From positions 179,795-243,794 of the forward strand of contig NZ_CDME01000010.1 of the NCBI RefSeq assembly GCF_000826545.1: a stretch of DNA of 64,000 nucleotides, given 5' to 3'. Source of the DNA: Kibdelosporangium sp. MJ126-NF4. GTDB lineage: Bacteria > Actinomycetota > Actinomycetes > Mycobacteriales > Pseudonocardiaceae. Of this stretch, positions 44,464-53,972 are shown piece by piece (positions within the stretch are counted from its first letter, which is position 1; each line of letters begins with the position of its first letter). Made by a program: the position numbers and the translations under genes. The notes below the pieces were generated by a model. That model made no database searches. It was not told the DNA's origin and saw only the letters and a list, made by a program, of their open reading frames with translations.

Positions 44464-45062
44464 CGACGTATGGACTGCTGATCTTCGACAACGCCGAGGA
44501 GCTCGACTTCGTCGGCCCCTGGGAGGTGTTCACCGCGTCCGCGATGCTGCGGGAGGGCGCCGACACCGCCGTGCTGATCGCCGAGCGCAGCGATCCGGTG
44601 CGGTGCAGCAAGGGAATGCGAGTACTGCCCGACCACACGTTCGCCGACCACCCGCCGTTGGACGTGCTGCTCGTACCAGGCGGACGCGGCGCGAGGGCGA
44701 CCGAGATCGACAACCCGGCCCTGCTCGGGTGGATCGCCGAGACCGCGGCACAAGCCAGCTGGGTCACCAGTGTCTGCACCGGTTCCTTCCTGCTGCACGC
44801 GGCGGGACCGGCCAAGGGGCGGCGAGTGGCGACCCATCACGCGTCCGAGCAGGCCCTCGCCGAGCGTGGCGACGTCACCGTGGTCTCGGACGCGCGGTAT
44901 GTGGTGGATGGGAACCTGGTCACCAGCCAGGGCGTGTCCGCCGGGATCGACATGGCGCTGTGGCTGGTCGGCCAGTTGCACGGTCGCGACCACGCCCGTG
45001 CCACACGGCGCTACATCCAGTACGAGCCCGCGCCGCCCTACCTCGCTGACGTCCCGGACTGA
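44460..45062 (+). CDS. DJ-1/PfpI protein, isonitrile-hydratase-like
   Basis: 200 residues. Signature residues of the InhA branch: Asp in EELDFVGPWEVF, and nucleophile Cys-Thr in TSVCTGSFLLHAAG, followed by RRVATHHASE. InhA hydrates isocyanides to N-formamides; the match is by motif only. Coupled to glxA upstream, 3' end overlaps the convergent SARP gene by 25 bp. Confidence 0.88.
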   Translation: MTTYGLLIFDNAEELDFVGPWEVFTASAMLREGADTAVLIAERSDPVRCSKGMRVLPDHTFADHPPLDVLLVPGGRGARATEIDNPALLGWIAETAAQASWVTSVCTGSFLLHAAGPAKGRRVATHHASEQALAERGDVTVVSDARYVVDGNLVTSQGVSAGIDMALWLVGQLHGRDHARATRRYIQYEPAPPYLADVPD

Positions 45063-47653
45063 CACGGGAGCCGGGCCAGACCTGTCCGGGCGAGGGATTC
45101 GCCACGGGCATACGAGCGCTCGACCGAGATTTGCCTGGCGCGTTCGTAGAACTGTTGTGCCTCAGTGATTGTGCCGCCGTTCAGGGCGGCATCGCCCAGG
45201 CAGCACAAGGTCTCCACGACGGTGGTCCAGAGTCCGAGCTCCTCGGCGATGTGCAGGGCCGTGTCCTGCTCGTCCGCGCGTGGTCTCGTCCGGACGAGGA
45301 TCACGCGCAGGCGTCCCCAGTGGTCGCCGAGTTCCTCGAAGAGCTCGGCGGCCCGCTCGTGGTCACCGGTTTCGATCAACGCGGCTGCCTCGCCCCAGCG
45401 GTCTCCGGCCGCACGGGCGTTCGCCAGGCTGTCCGCGAGCATGCGCTCACTTGCGGGGCCCTCCAGCGCCGAACCGACGAACCACTGCATCCGCGCCCGC
45501 AGCACCGGGTCCTCGATCCGGATGAGCGGCTCGGCCGCGATCCCGGAGCGCAGGGCGAAACCGGTCAGCCAGGCCTGCGCGGTCGCCCGGCTGGACGCTG
45601 ATCCGCCGGGCAGGGACAGCGCGTGCGTCAGCGACCTGCGGGCCTCGGGCAGCCGCCCGCGCAGGAACCAGTACCAGGCCAACGCGGTGACCAGGCCAAG
45701 CGCTTGGTCAACGTCGGCGACGTCCAGTGCCCGCCGGAGGTTCACCGTCTCGGTATCCATCAGCCGCAGGCACCGGGGCTGGTCCGTGCCGCGCAGGCCC
45801 TCGTCGGCCGCGGCGGCCATGTCGAGGTAGCAGCGGACGAACAAGGCACGTGTCCCGTCCAGCTCGCCGGTTTCCCGTAGCCGGTCGAGACAGTAGGCGG
45901 CGACGGACTCCAGCAACCGGAAACGCGGGCCGTCCCGCACCACCAGCGACCGCTCCACCAACCGGGACACCAGGCCGAGCACGTCGTCGGCGGGGACACC
46001 GAGGCCGACGCAGACGGTTGTCGCGCTCGCCAGCGTGCAACCGTCGGGATGCACGGCCAGGCCGCTCAACACGGTCCTTTCGGCCTGGTCGAGTAGTTCC
46101 CAGCTCCAGTCGATCATCGCTCGCAGCGTCTGCTGGCGCGCGGGCCTGCCCCGGCCACTGCCCGGCGGCAGGGTGAACCGGTCGTCGAGCCGCGCGGCGA
46201 GCTCGTCGGGTGTGAACACCCGCAGTCGCGGGGCGACGAGTTCGAGCGCGAGGGGAATCCCGTCCAGACGACGGCAGATCGTGACGACCGCGGCCACGTT
46301 GTCCGCGCCGAGCACGAACCCGGGGACCGCGGCGGCCGCGCGGCGGACGAACAGTTCGACGGCGGCGCAATCTCCTGCCGTCGCGGGGTCGTCCGGGACT
46401 GGCAGGGGCGGCACGGGGCGCACGGTCTCGCCAGGGATGTCCAACGCCTCATGGCTCGTGACCAGCACGCGAACTCCGGGCGCCGCGGCCAGTAACTTGG
46501 CCACGACCATCGCGACCGGCTCCACGACGTGCTCGCAGTTGTCGAGCACCAGCAGCGGCCGTTTCGGCGCCAGGGCCGTGCACAGGTATCCGACGTTGTC
46601 GGCCGGTTCGGGCGTGCTCGCGGCCGAGTCGCACAGGCCGAGTGTGGCGACGATCCGTTCGGCGATGTCCTCGTCGGTGGCGTGTCGGCTCACGCCCGCG
46701 AACTCCATCAGCCAGACCCCGTCCGGGTACTGGGCAACGAGACTCTGCGCGGCGGCGACGGCGAGCCGGGTCTTGCCGACGCCGCCAGGGCCGACGAGCG
46801 TGACAGCCCGGTCGCCGGAGCCCGCGTCGACCAGCGACCGCACGTCGTCGAGCGCGTCCTGCCTGCCGACCAACGTGGTCACCGACGCGGGCAGGTTCGT
46901 CCGCGACGCCTGCCGTACCACGGCCAACTGGGGCGCCTGGCGCAGGATCGCGTCGTGCAGCCCGGTGATCTCCGGTCCCGGTGACACACCGAGCTCGCTG
47001 TCCAGACGGCGACGCAGGTCGTGGAAACACGTCAGCGCCTCACTCTGCCTGCCGGACTGGTACAGCGCGCGCATCTGCGTCATCCGCAGGCGTTCCCGCA
47101 GCGGATACCGCTCGACGAGGTCGGCCAGTTCGGCGGCCACGACGGCGTGTTCGCCCAGTTCGAGGCGTGCCTCGGCCTGCTCCTCCAGCACGCTCAGCCG
47201 CAGTTCCTCCAGCCGCGCGATCTCGCCACGGGCGGACACCGTGTCCGTCACGTCCAGGTACGGCGCTCCACGCCACAACGCCAGCGCGTCCCTGAGCACC
47301 TTCGCCCGGTCGCGCGCGTCCTCGACCGAGCGGGCCTGGTGGGCGAGCTGTCCGAAGCTGTGGGCGTCCAGTTCGCCGGGCTCCAGCCGCAGCCGGTAGC
47401 CGGTGGGCTGGTGCACGACCGTGTCGCGGCCGAGCACCCGGCGCAGCTGCGAGACCTTCGCCTGCAGCGCGTTCGCCGGATTGCGCGGGGGAGCGTCGCC
47501 CCAGAGGTCCGCCACGAGCCGGTCGGCGGAGATCGGGCCGCCGTCGTGCAGCAGCAGATGCGCCAGCAGGGCACGGACCTTCGCCTCGGGGACCGGCACA
47601 GTGCCGCCGTCGTCGGCCCAGACCACCAGCGGCCCGAGCACCCCGTAGCGCAT
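45038..47653 (-). CDS. AfsR/SARP-family transcriptional regulator with NB-ARC ATPase
   Basis: 871 residues, ATG start. Winged-helix domain 1-92 (MRYGVLGPLVVWADD, LQAKVSQLRRVLG), BTAD about 97-240, STAND ATPase about 258-510 with Walker A LVGPGGVGKTRLAVA (near 289) and Walker B LLVLDNCEHVV (near 369), and a shorter helical repeat tail than its paralogue at 4795. Divergent from an MFS transporter 64 bp away, so likely controls it. Confidence 0.92.
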   Translation of the reverse strand: MRYGVLGPLVVWADDGGTVPVPEAKVRALLAHLLLHDGGPISADRLVADLWGDAPPRNPANALQAKVSQLRRVLGRDTVVHQPTGYRLRLEPGELDAHSFGQLAHQARSVEDARDRAKVLRDALALWRGAPYLDVTDTVSARGEIARLEELRLSVLEEQAEARLELGEHAVVAAELADLVERYPLRERLRMTQMRALYQSGRQSEALTCFHDLRRRLDSELGVSPGPEITGLHDAILRQAPQLAVVRQASRTNLPASVTTLVGRQDALDDVRSLVDAGSGDRAVTLVGPGGVGKTRLAVAAAQSLVAQYPDGVWLMEFAGVSRHATDEDIAERIVATLGLCDSAASTPEPADNVGYLCTALAPKRPLLVLDNCEHVVEPVAMVVAKLLAAAPGVRVLVTSHEALDIPGETVRPVPPLPVPDDPATAGDCAAVELFVRRAAAAVPGFVLGADNVAAVVTICRRLDGIPLALELVAPRLRVFTPDELAARLDDRFTLPPGSGRGRPARQQTLRAMIDWSWELLDQAERTVLSGLAVHPDGCTLASATTVCVGLGVPADDVLGLVSRLVERSLVVRDGPRFRLLESVAAYCLDRLRETGELDGTRALFVRCYLDMAAAADEGLRGTDQPRCLRLMDTETVNLRRALDVADVDQALGLVTALAWYWFLRGRLPEARRSLTHALSLPGGSASSRATAQAWLTGFALRSGIAAEPLIRIEDPVLRARMQWFVGSALEGPASERMLADSLANARAAGDRWGEAAALIETGDHERAAELFEELGDHWGRLRVILVRTRPRADEQDTALHIAEELGLWTTVVETLCCLGDAALNGGTITEAQQFYERARQISVERSYARGESLARTGLARLPCQSGTSAR

Positions 47654-47717
47654 GTGATCAGCATATCGTCAGCGGTCCGTCAGCTAGTCCGAACCGGCCT
47701 GGACCAGCGTGTACTCC

Positions 47718-49187
47718 ATGAGCACAAAGGAGTGGGCCGGGCTGGCGGTGCTGGCGTTGCCCACCGCGTTGTTGGGCATGGATGTCACGGTGCTGTACCT
47801 GACGATGCCGAGTCTGGCGGCGGACCTGAACCCGACCGGCACCGAAGTCCTGTGGATCATGGACGCCTACGGCCTGCTGATCGCCGGGTTCCTGGTCACC
47901 ATGGGCACGCTGGGTGACCGGATCGGCAGACGGCGGCTGCTGTTGATCGGCTCGGCCGCCTTCGGCGTGGTGTCGGTGGTCGCCGCGTTCGCCCCGAGCG
48001 CGGAGGTGCTGATCGGCGCGCGGGCGGTGCTGGGGATCGCCGGGGCGACGCTGATGCCGTCCACGCTGGCGTTGATCAGCACGATCATCCCCGATCCGGC
48101 GCGGCGCGCGGTGGCGTTCGGCGGGTGGGTGACGGCGTTCGCGCTGGGGATGGCGGCCGGTCCGGTCGTCGGCGGGCTGCTGGTGGAGCACTACTGGTGG
48201 GGCGCGGCGTTCCTGATCGCCGTCCCGGTGGTCGTGGTGGTGTTGCTGGCAGGGCCACGAGTGCTGCCGGAACACCAGGTCCCGCGTGGCGACCGGATCG
48301 ACGTGGCCAGTGTCGTGTTGTCGCTGCTGACGTTGCTGCCAGTGGTCTACGCCGTCAAGCACGTCGCCGAGAGCGGTTTTGGGCCGTCCACTGTGGTGCC
48401 GCTGGTGGCCGGTCTGGTGTTCGGTGTGCTGTTTGTGCGGCGGCAGCGCGGGCTGGATGATCCGCTGGTGGACGTGCGGCTGTTCGCCGGTCGCGCGTTC
48501 AGCGCTGCACTGGGTGTGATGGTCGTCGGGCTGACCGGTGTCGGCGGCGTGATGCTGCTGGTGACGCAGTACCTGCAGCAGATCGCGGCGCTGCCGCCGT
48601 TGCGGGCCGGTGTGTGGATGGGTCCACCGGCGTTGGCGATGTTCGCCGCCGCGATCGCCGCTCCGCTGATCGCCCGCCGGATCCGGCCCGGGTTTGTGGT
48701 CGGTGCTGTTCTCGCGCTGTCCACTGTGGGCTACGCGTTGCTCGCGACGGTCCGGGGCACCGACGAGGTCGTGCCGGTGGTTGCCGGGTTCGCGTTGGTG
48801 TACTTGAGTTTGGGTGCGATTGCCGCGCTGGGGACAGATCTGGTTGTCGGCTCCTGCCCGCCGGAACGCGCCGGTGCGGCGTCGGCGTTGTCGGAAACCG
48901 TGCAGGAACTGGGGCTCGCGCTCGGGGTCGCCGTGCTGGGCAGCCTCGCCGCGGCGACGTACCGCTCCCAGATCCCCGCTGACGCGTCGGAGGCTGTCCG
49001 TGACAGCCTGGCTGGTGCGCTGTCGATGTCCGGGAGTGTTCCGGACACCGTTCTGCGGCAGGCGAAGGAGGCGGCTGTCACCGGGCTGAACGTGGCTGCG
49101 TTGGCCGCGGGCATCGGCGTGCTGCTGCTGGCCGTGCTCGCCGCGGTCGCGTTGCGACACGTCGGCACGTACAAACCAACGACCTGA
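47718..49187 (+). CDS. MFS drug:proton antiporter (DHA2, 14-TM)
   Basis: 489 residues, 14 TM helices. DHA2 motifs: LLGMDVTVLYLTMPSLAADL (helix 1), TLGDRIGRRRLLLIG (loop 2-3 motif A), and GIAGATLMPSTLALI. ATG 47718 preferred to GTG 47709. QacA/SmvA-like cation or antibiotic efflux. Divergent from the AfsR/SARP gene, followed by a strong terminator. Confidence 0.93.
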   Translation: MSTKEWAGLAVLALPTALLGMDVTVLYLTMPSLAADLNPTGTEVLWIMDAYGLLIAGFLVTMGTLGDRIGRRRLLLIGSAAFGVVSVVAAFAPSAEVLIGARAVLGIAGATLMPSTLALISTIIPDPARRAVAFGGWVTAFALGMAAGPVVGGLLVEHYWWGAAFLIAVPVVVVVLLAGPRVLPEHQVPRGDRIDVASVVLSLLTLLPVVYAVKHVAESGFGPSTVVPLVAGLVFGVLFVRRQRGLDDPLVDVRLFAGRAFSAALGVMVVGLTGVGGVMLLVTQYLQQIAALPPLRAGVWMGPPALAMFAAAIAAPLIARRIRPGFVVGAVLALSTVGYALLATVRGTDEVVPVVAGFALVYLSLGAIAALGTDLVVGSCPPERAGAASALSETVQELGLALGVAVLGSLAAATYRSQIPADASEAVRDSLAGALSMSGSVPDTVLRQAKEAAVTGLNVAALAAGIGVLLLAVLAAVALRHVGTYKPTT

Positions 49188-49220
49188 CCACGTTCTGCCG
49201 AAGGGGTGGCTGGCCGGGGC

Positions 49221-49254
49221 GATGCCCCTGATCCCGCCCGGAACCAGGGGCATC
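49221..49254. terminator. Bidirectional hairpin terminator
   Basis: GATGCCCCTG (49221-49230) / CAGGGGCATC (49245-49254), 14-nt loop, between convergent genes ending at 49187 (+) and 49266 (-). Confidence 0.83.
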
Positions 49255-49265
49255 CCGCTGTCGCG

Positions 49266-49574
49266 TCAGTACTTGCGGACCTCGGCCTTGGCGTCGTGGA
49301 TCATCATCTTGCACTCGTAGCGGATGGTCTTGCGCTTGCCGGGGTCGATCCTGGTCCAGTCGCTGTGCTTCCAGCCCGACCAGCACTTGACCTTCAGCCT
49401 GGCCTGGCTCTTCTCGGTGCCGCCGGTGCAGTCGGCCCACGCCGCGGTGTTGGCGTAGTGTGCCTGGCAGGTGGCGAGTGTGCCCGCCGTAGCGGGTGCT
49501 GCGGACAAGCCAAGGAACATCGCGCCGGACACGAGCGTGGCGGCGCCTATGCGGTGGATAACGGACACGGTCAT
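49266..49574 (-). CDS. Small secreted cysteine-containing protein
   Basis: 102 residues with a signal peptide (IGAATLVSGAMFLGLSAAP then ATAG). Mature part about 72 residues with four Cys (TCQAHY, ADCTGG, VKCWSG, YECKMM), consistent with two disulfides. ATG at 49574 has AGGAAGGACC upstream. No family recognised. Divergent from the nSTAND gene across 130 bp. Confidence 0.75.
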   Translation of the reverse strand: MTVSVIHRIGAATLVSGAMFLGLSAAPATAGTLATCQAHYANTAAWADCTGGTEKSQARLKVKCWSGWKHSDWTRIDPGKRKTIRYECKMMIHDAKAEVRKY

Positions 49575-49704
49575 TGGTCCTTCCTGGATGGCGGGTGCCG
49601 GGTCGCCCCGGCTGTGCTCCAAGCGTGTGGTCACTCGAGCACTTTCGGTGGATTCCCGTATACGGGACAGGACGTGACCAGCGGAATCTCGTTACCGTTT
49701 GCCG

Positions 49705-52700
49705 GTGCCCAGACCAGGACGCACGTGTCAGCCCGACCCGTGGGCCGCCAAGGACCAGACCGAGTTCCGGGACGGCCTGCGCGGCCTGATGCGCTGGGCA
49801 GGGCACGGCTCGCTGCAACAACTGGAGGCGGCCGCGGTCCGGCGTGGCACGAGCATGCCGGTGTCCACAGCGAACAGAGCGCTGAACAACGACCGCCTGC
49901 CCACAGCGGACTTCGTCGAACGCCTCGTCACAGCGTGCGGTGCCGAGGTGGCGCCGTGGCTGGCGGCACGTGACGCACTGGCCGACCGCCCGTACCTGCT
50001 CGACGCACGCCTCAGCACACCGTCCGCGGACCGCGCTGACGAATGCCCCTATCCCGGGCTTGCGGCGTTCACGGCTGAGCAGGCGCACTGGTTCTTCGGT
50101 CGGGAGGAGACGACCGCCGAGCTACTGGACCTGCTGGCGTGCTCGACCGGGCCGGTGATGGTGTCGGGGCCGTCAGGCACGGGTAAGTCCTCGTTGCTGC
50201 GTGCCGGTCTCGTGCCCGCGCTCGCGGACGGCAGATTGCCCGGATCGGTGGACTGGACGTGTGCCCTCGTCACCCCGACCGCCGAACCGGGGACCGAGTT
50301 GGCCCGGTGTCTCGAGGGGCAACCGGACTTGATCGTGGTCGACCAGTTCGAAGAGGTCTTCACGCTCTGTCGTGACGAGGCACAGCGCCGGACGTTCATC
50401 GACACGTTGTGCGCCCACGACCGCGTCGTACTGGGCATGCGGGCCGATTTCTACGGGCATTGCGCGTCGTACCCGCAACTGGTCGGCGTACTGCGGCAGG
50501 GGCAAGTGCTGCTCGGCCCGATGACCGAGGACCAACTGCGCGCCGCGATGGGCGAACCGGCCGCCGCGGCAGGCCTCGAACTGCAGACCGGGCTGGCCGA
50601 CGTGATCATCGGCGAGCTCGGTGGCTGTGACCAGCCCGGTGTGCTGCCGCTGCTGGCGCACACCCTGATGGCGACATGGCGGCACCGGACCGGACGAACA
50701 CTGACGATCGCCGGGTACCGGCTGACCGGCGGCGTCTCCGGTGCGATCGCCAAGACTGCCGAGCGCGCGTACCAGCGGCTGAGCACCAGTCAGCAGGAGG
50801 TCGCGCGGGTGCTGTTGCTGCGGATGATCCAGTTCGGCGACGGCACCGCCGACAGCCGCAGGCACCTCGACCGCGCCAAGCTCGCTGCGGAGTCGGCGGA
50901 TCCGGTGCTGGCCGCGTTGATCGACGCCCGGCTGGTAACCGCTGACGAGTCCACAGTGGTGCTCGCACACGAGGCGATCCTGAGCGCGTGGCCGCGGTTG
51001 GCGTCCTGGATCGAGGCGGATCGCGCCCGGTTGCTGGCCGAACAGCGACTGGTCGCGGCGGCGGAGGCGTGGGAACGCGACGGGCGCCACGAATCCGATC
51101 TCTATCGGGGGCATCGCCTGGCGGCTGTGCTCGAACGCCCGGGTGAACCGCCCGAGGCGGCCATCGAGTTCGTATGCGCGAGCGCGCAGCGGGAACAGGT
51201 CGAGCGTCGGGTCGCGGCGCGCCGGACCAAGCGCCTGCGTCAGATGGTCGCAGTACTGAGCTGCCTGGTCCTGCTGGCCGTCGTGATGACGGTGGTCGCC
51301 GTCGTGTCCCGTCAGGACATCGTGACACAGCGGGACATCGGTGTGTCACGTCAGGCCGCCAGTGCCGCCATCGCGTTGCGGACGTCGGATCCGGACCTGG
51401 CGGGACAACTCGCCGTAGCCGCCTATGACCTGGTGCCCACCGCAGAGGCCAGGGGCGCGGTGATGACTACGCTGGTCGCCCTCGATCCGACCCGCAGCAC
51501 AGACGCCACTGGCACGGGCGCTGCGCAGACGGTCGCGTTCAGTGCCGACGGGACCCACATGGTGGCGGCGAGTCGCGACGGCATGGCTCGGGTGTGGCGG
51601 CTCGGCGACCCGCCGAGCCTCCTCGCGACGCCGGTCGAACTGGCCAGGCACCCGGGGGAGGTCCGGGCCGCGCTGTTCGCCCCGGCAGGGACCCCGCTGC
51701 TGGCCACGTCGGCGGGAGACGGCAAGGTCCGGCTGTGGCCCACATCCGGCATCACGCAGGGCGCGGACGCGGCGTTGTCGGTCCCTGGGCCGACACGGGA
51801 TCTCGGTCCGTTGGCGTTCAGCGGGGACGGTTCGCTGCTCGTGACCGGCGCCGAACCGGGCGGGAACGTCCAGGTGTGGAATCCGGCCAAGCCCGGCTTC
51901 CCGCTCGCCGTGTTCGGCGGGCACGGCCAGGGCGTCGAGGCCATCGCGTTCACCCGCACCGGGCGGCTGCTGGCCACCTCGGCGCGGGACGGCTCGGTGA
52001 AGCTGTGGGACCTCGTCGACCCGGCACGGCCGGTGCGGGTGTGGGAGAACAGCAACCGCGACGCCGGGACGGTGCACGCGCTCGCGTTCGGCGGCTCGGA
52101 CAGACTGCTGGTGACCGGCAACAACGACATGACAGCGACCATCTGGGATGTGGGCGACCCGCGAAACCCACGACAGCTGTCGTCGCTGACCGGTCACCTC
52201 GGCGGGGCGTTCGGCGTCGCCTTCCACCCTGACGGACGGCTGCTCGCGACGGCGAGCAGCGACGACGCAGCCAGGCTCTGGGACGTCAGCGACCCGGTGA
52301 ACCCGGTCAGCTGGGCGGCGCCGCTGGCAGGCGATGCGGACAACGTCCACTCCGTGGCATTCCACCCGGACGGCCACATGCTTGCCACGGCCGGTTACGG
52401 TCAGGCCACCCGGCTGTGGGAGACCGACATCGACCGTGCCGTGACCCAGATCTGCGGTCTGGTGAGCCCGGTGATCACGCGTGCACAATGGACTGAACAC
52501 CTACCCGGTCGCGCATACGAACCGCCGTGCGCGAGGCGGGGCTTGCCGCCGGTGTCGAAACCGGTCGCCGCGGGTACGGAACTCGTCGTGTCACACAGCG
52601 GGAAATGCCTGGCGAGCCGGGCAACAGAGACCACCCCGGGATCACCCGTGTCGCAGTTCCGGTGCAAGGGGCTGCTCGCCAGTCGCTGGACCTTCGACCG

Positions 52701-53019
52701 GGTGGGGACCTTTCATCGGGTCCGCAACACGGCGACGAATCTCTGCCTCGACGCACGCCTCGGCGAACGCAAGAACGGAAGCGGGTACCTCGTGGTCCAA
52801 CGGGAATGCGGTACCGCCGACACACAGCTGTGGCGGACGGTCGAAACGCTGCGGACCACCGGCGGTGAGCATGTCGACATCCAGCTCGCCCACCCCGCCA
52901 CCGACCAGTGCCTGGACGTCAACCAGATGAGCGCGCTCGACGGGGCGCTGGCCATCCGCTGGCCATGCGGAACGACCTTGAACCAGGTCTTCCGGGTCGC
53001 CGCCGGCTCGATCCGGTAG
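49705..53019 (+). CDS. HTH-nSTAND1-TM-WD40-ricin-lectin protein
   Basis: 1104 residues. N-terminal HTH-like region (about 15-75, FRDGLRGLMRWAGHGSLQQL), nSTAND1 NTPase about 110-510 (Walker A VSGPSGTGKSSLLRAG near 155; Walker B LIVVDQFEEVF near 209; sensor MRADFYGHC), one TM helix about 513-535 (VAVLSCLVLLAVVMTVVAVV), WD40 repeats about 605-910 (units such as LATSARDGSVKLWDL, LATASSDDAARLWDV), and a C-terminal ricin B beta-trefoil 955-1104 (NLCLDARLGER, QCLDVNQMSALDG). So the NTPase is cytoplasmic and the WD40/lectin part probably outside. STAND proteins are signal switches; a surface-carbohydrate sensor or conflict-system protein is plausible. GTG 49705 chosen over TTG 49699. Confidence 0.9.
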   Translation: MPRPGRTCQPDPWAAKDQTEFRDGLRGLMRWAGHGSLQQLEAAAVRRGTSMPVSTANRALNNDRLPTADFVERLVTACGAEVAPWLAARDALADRPYLLDARLSTPSADRADECPYPGLAAFTAEQAHWFFGREETTAELLDLLACSTGPVMVSGPSGTGKSSLLRAGLVPALADGRLPGSVDWTCALVTPTAEPGTELARCLEGQPDLIVVDQFEEVFTLCRDEAQRRTFIDTLCAHDRVVLGMRADFYGHCASYPQLVGVLRQGQVLLGPMTEDQLRAAMGEPAAAAGLELQTGLADVIIGELGGCDQPGVLPLLAHTLMATWRHRTGRTLTIAGYRLTGGVSGAIAKTAERAYQRLSTSQQEVARVLLLRMIQFGDGTADSRRHLDRAKLAAESADPVLAALIDARLVTADESTVVLAHEAILSAWPRLASWIEADRARLLAEQRLVAAAEAWERDGRHESDLYRGHRLAAVLERPGEPPEAAIEFVCASAQREQVERRVAARRTKRLRQMVAVLSCLVLLAVVMTVVAVVSRQDIVTQRDIGVSRQAASAAIALRTSDPDLAGQLAVAAYDLVPTAEARGAVMTTLVALDPTRSTDATGTGAAQTVAFSADGTHMVAASRDGMARVWRLGDPPSLLATPVELARHPGEVRAALFAPAGTPLLATSAGDGKVRLWPTSGITQGADAALSVPGPTRDLGPLAFSGDGSLLVTGAEPGGNVQVWNPAKPGFPLAVFGGHGQGVEAIAFTRTGRLLATSARDGSVKLWDLVDPARPVRVWENSNRDAGTVHALAFGGSDRLLVTGNNDMTATIWDVGDPRNPRQLSSLTGHLGGAFGVAFHPDGRLLATASSDDAARLWDVSDPVNPVSWAAPLAGDADNVHSVAFHPDGHMLATAGYGQATRLWETDIDRAVTQICGLVSPVITRAQWTEHLPGRAYEPPCARRGLPPVSKPVAAGTELVVSHSGKCLASRATETTPGSPVSQFRCKGLLASRWTFDRVGTFHRVRNTATNLCLDARLGERKNGSGYLVVQRECGTADTQLWRTVETLRTTGGEHVDIQLAHPATDQCLDVNQMSALDGALAIRWPCGTTLNQVFRVAAGSIR

Positions 53020-53033
53020 GTCGGTTCGGCGAG

Positions 53034-53972
53034 CTAGGCGAACTGGAACCACAGTGGCAGCAGCAGGAGCGTCACCGCCGACGACTTGACCACCACCGAC
53101 GCGGACAGTTCCACGTCGATGTCGTAGCGCTGGGCGAAGATGAACAGGTTCTGCGGAGCGGGCATGGCGGCGATCAACGTCAGGTAGGCCAGCCACGGCT
53201 GGCCCACCCCGAAGACGTACCGGCACAACGCGTACGTCATCAGCGGAAAAGCCAGGCACTTGAACGCGATCAGCGCGAGCTCGGTGCGTGTCGTGCCCCG
53301 AATGGACACACCTGTCCCGCCGAGGTACAGGCCCAACGCGAACAACGCGACCGGGGCCGCCGCGTCACCCACGAAGGAGAATCCGTCGAGCAGGAACGAA
53401 GGCAGCTTCACGGACACCAGGTTCGCCACGATCGCGAGGTTGCACGCGAGCACCAGCGGAGTGTTCAGCGACGCCCAGACCGCGCGGAGCAGCTTGCGTG
53501 CCGTCCCGCTTTCCTCATCGGTCCCGCCGAACTCCATGATGGCGATGATCACTGTCGACAGCAGACACACCTGCAGCAACAGGATCGGGAAGATCGGTGC
53601 CGCGTCGCCGAACAGCATCACGAACACGGGCACGGCGTAGTAGGCGGTGTTCACCTGGACCGCGGCCATGATTCGCATCGCGATCGCGCGGGCGCCGCTG
53701 CCGGTGAGCATCCGCGCGGCCACGCCCACCAGCACACACGCCACTGTGGCGCTGACCGCGTACGCGCCAATCGCGTGCCAGTCGAACAACGCGCGCAGGT
53801 CGCTGCTGTAGATCCTGCCGAACAGGTAGCAGGGGATCGCGAACAGGAACGTGAAGTCGGTGAAGACCCGTGACTCCTGGGCCTGGATGATCTTGCGCCG
53901 GGCGAACACCGCGCCCGCGCCGAACGCCAGCACCACGGGCACCAGCTTGCCGAGCGCGTCCAGAACGCCCAT
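53034..53972 (-). CDS. AEC-family auxin-efflux-carrier-like transporter
   Basis: 312 residues, about ten TM helices. AEC pattern: LVPVVLAFGAGAVFARRKII, NTPLVLACNLAIVANLVSVK and the final AAMPAPQNLFIFAQRYDID. Begins on the last base of the beta-lactamase stop (TGATG), hence translationally coupled to it; substrate unknown. Confidence 0.87.
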   Translation of the reverse strand: MGVLDALGKLVPVVLAFGAGAVFARRKIIQAQESRVFTDFTFLFAIPCYLFGRIYSSDLRALFDWHAIGAYAVSATVACVLVGVAARMLTGSGARAIAMRIMAAVQVNTAYYAVPVFVMLFGDAAPIFPILLLQVCLLSTVIIAIMEFGGTDEESGTARKLLRAVWASLNTPLVLACNLAIVANLVSVKLPSFLLDGFSFVGDAAAPVALFALGLYLGGTGVSIRGTTRTELALIAFKCLAFPLMTYALCRYVFGVGQPWLAYLTLIAAMPAPQNLFIFAQRYDIDVELSASVVVKSSAVTLLLLPLWFQFA

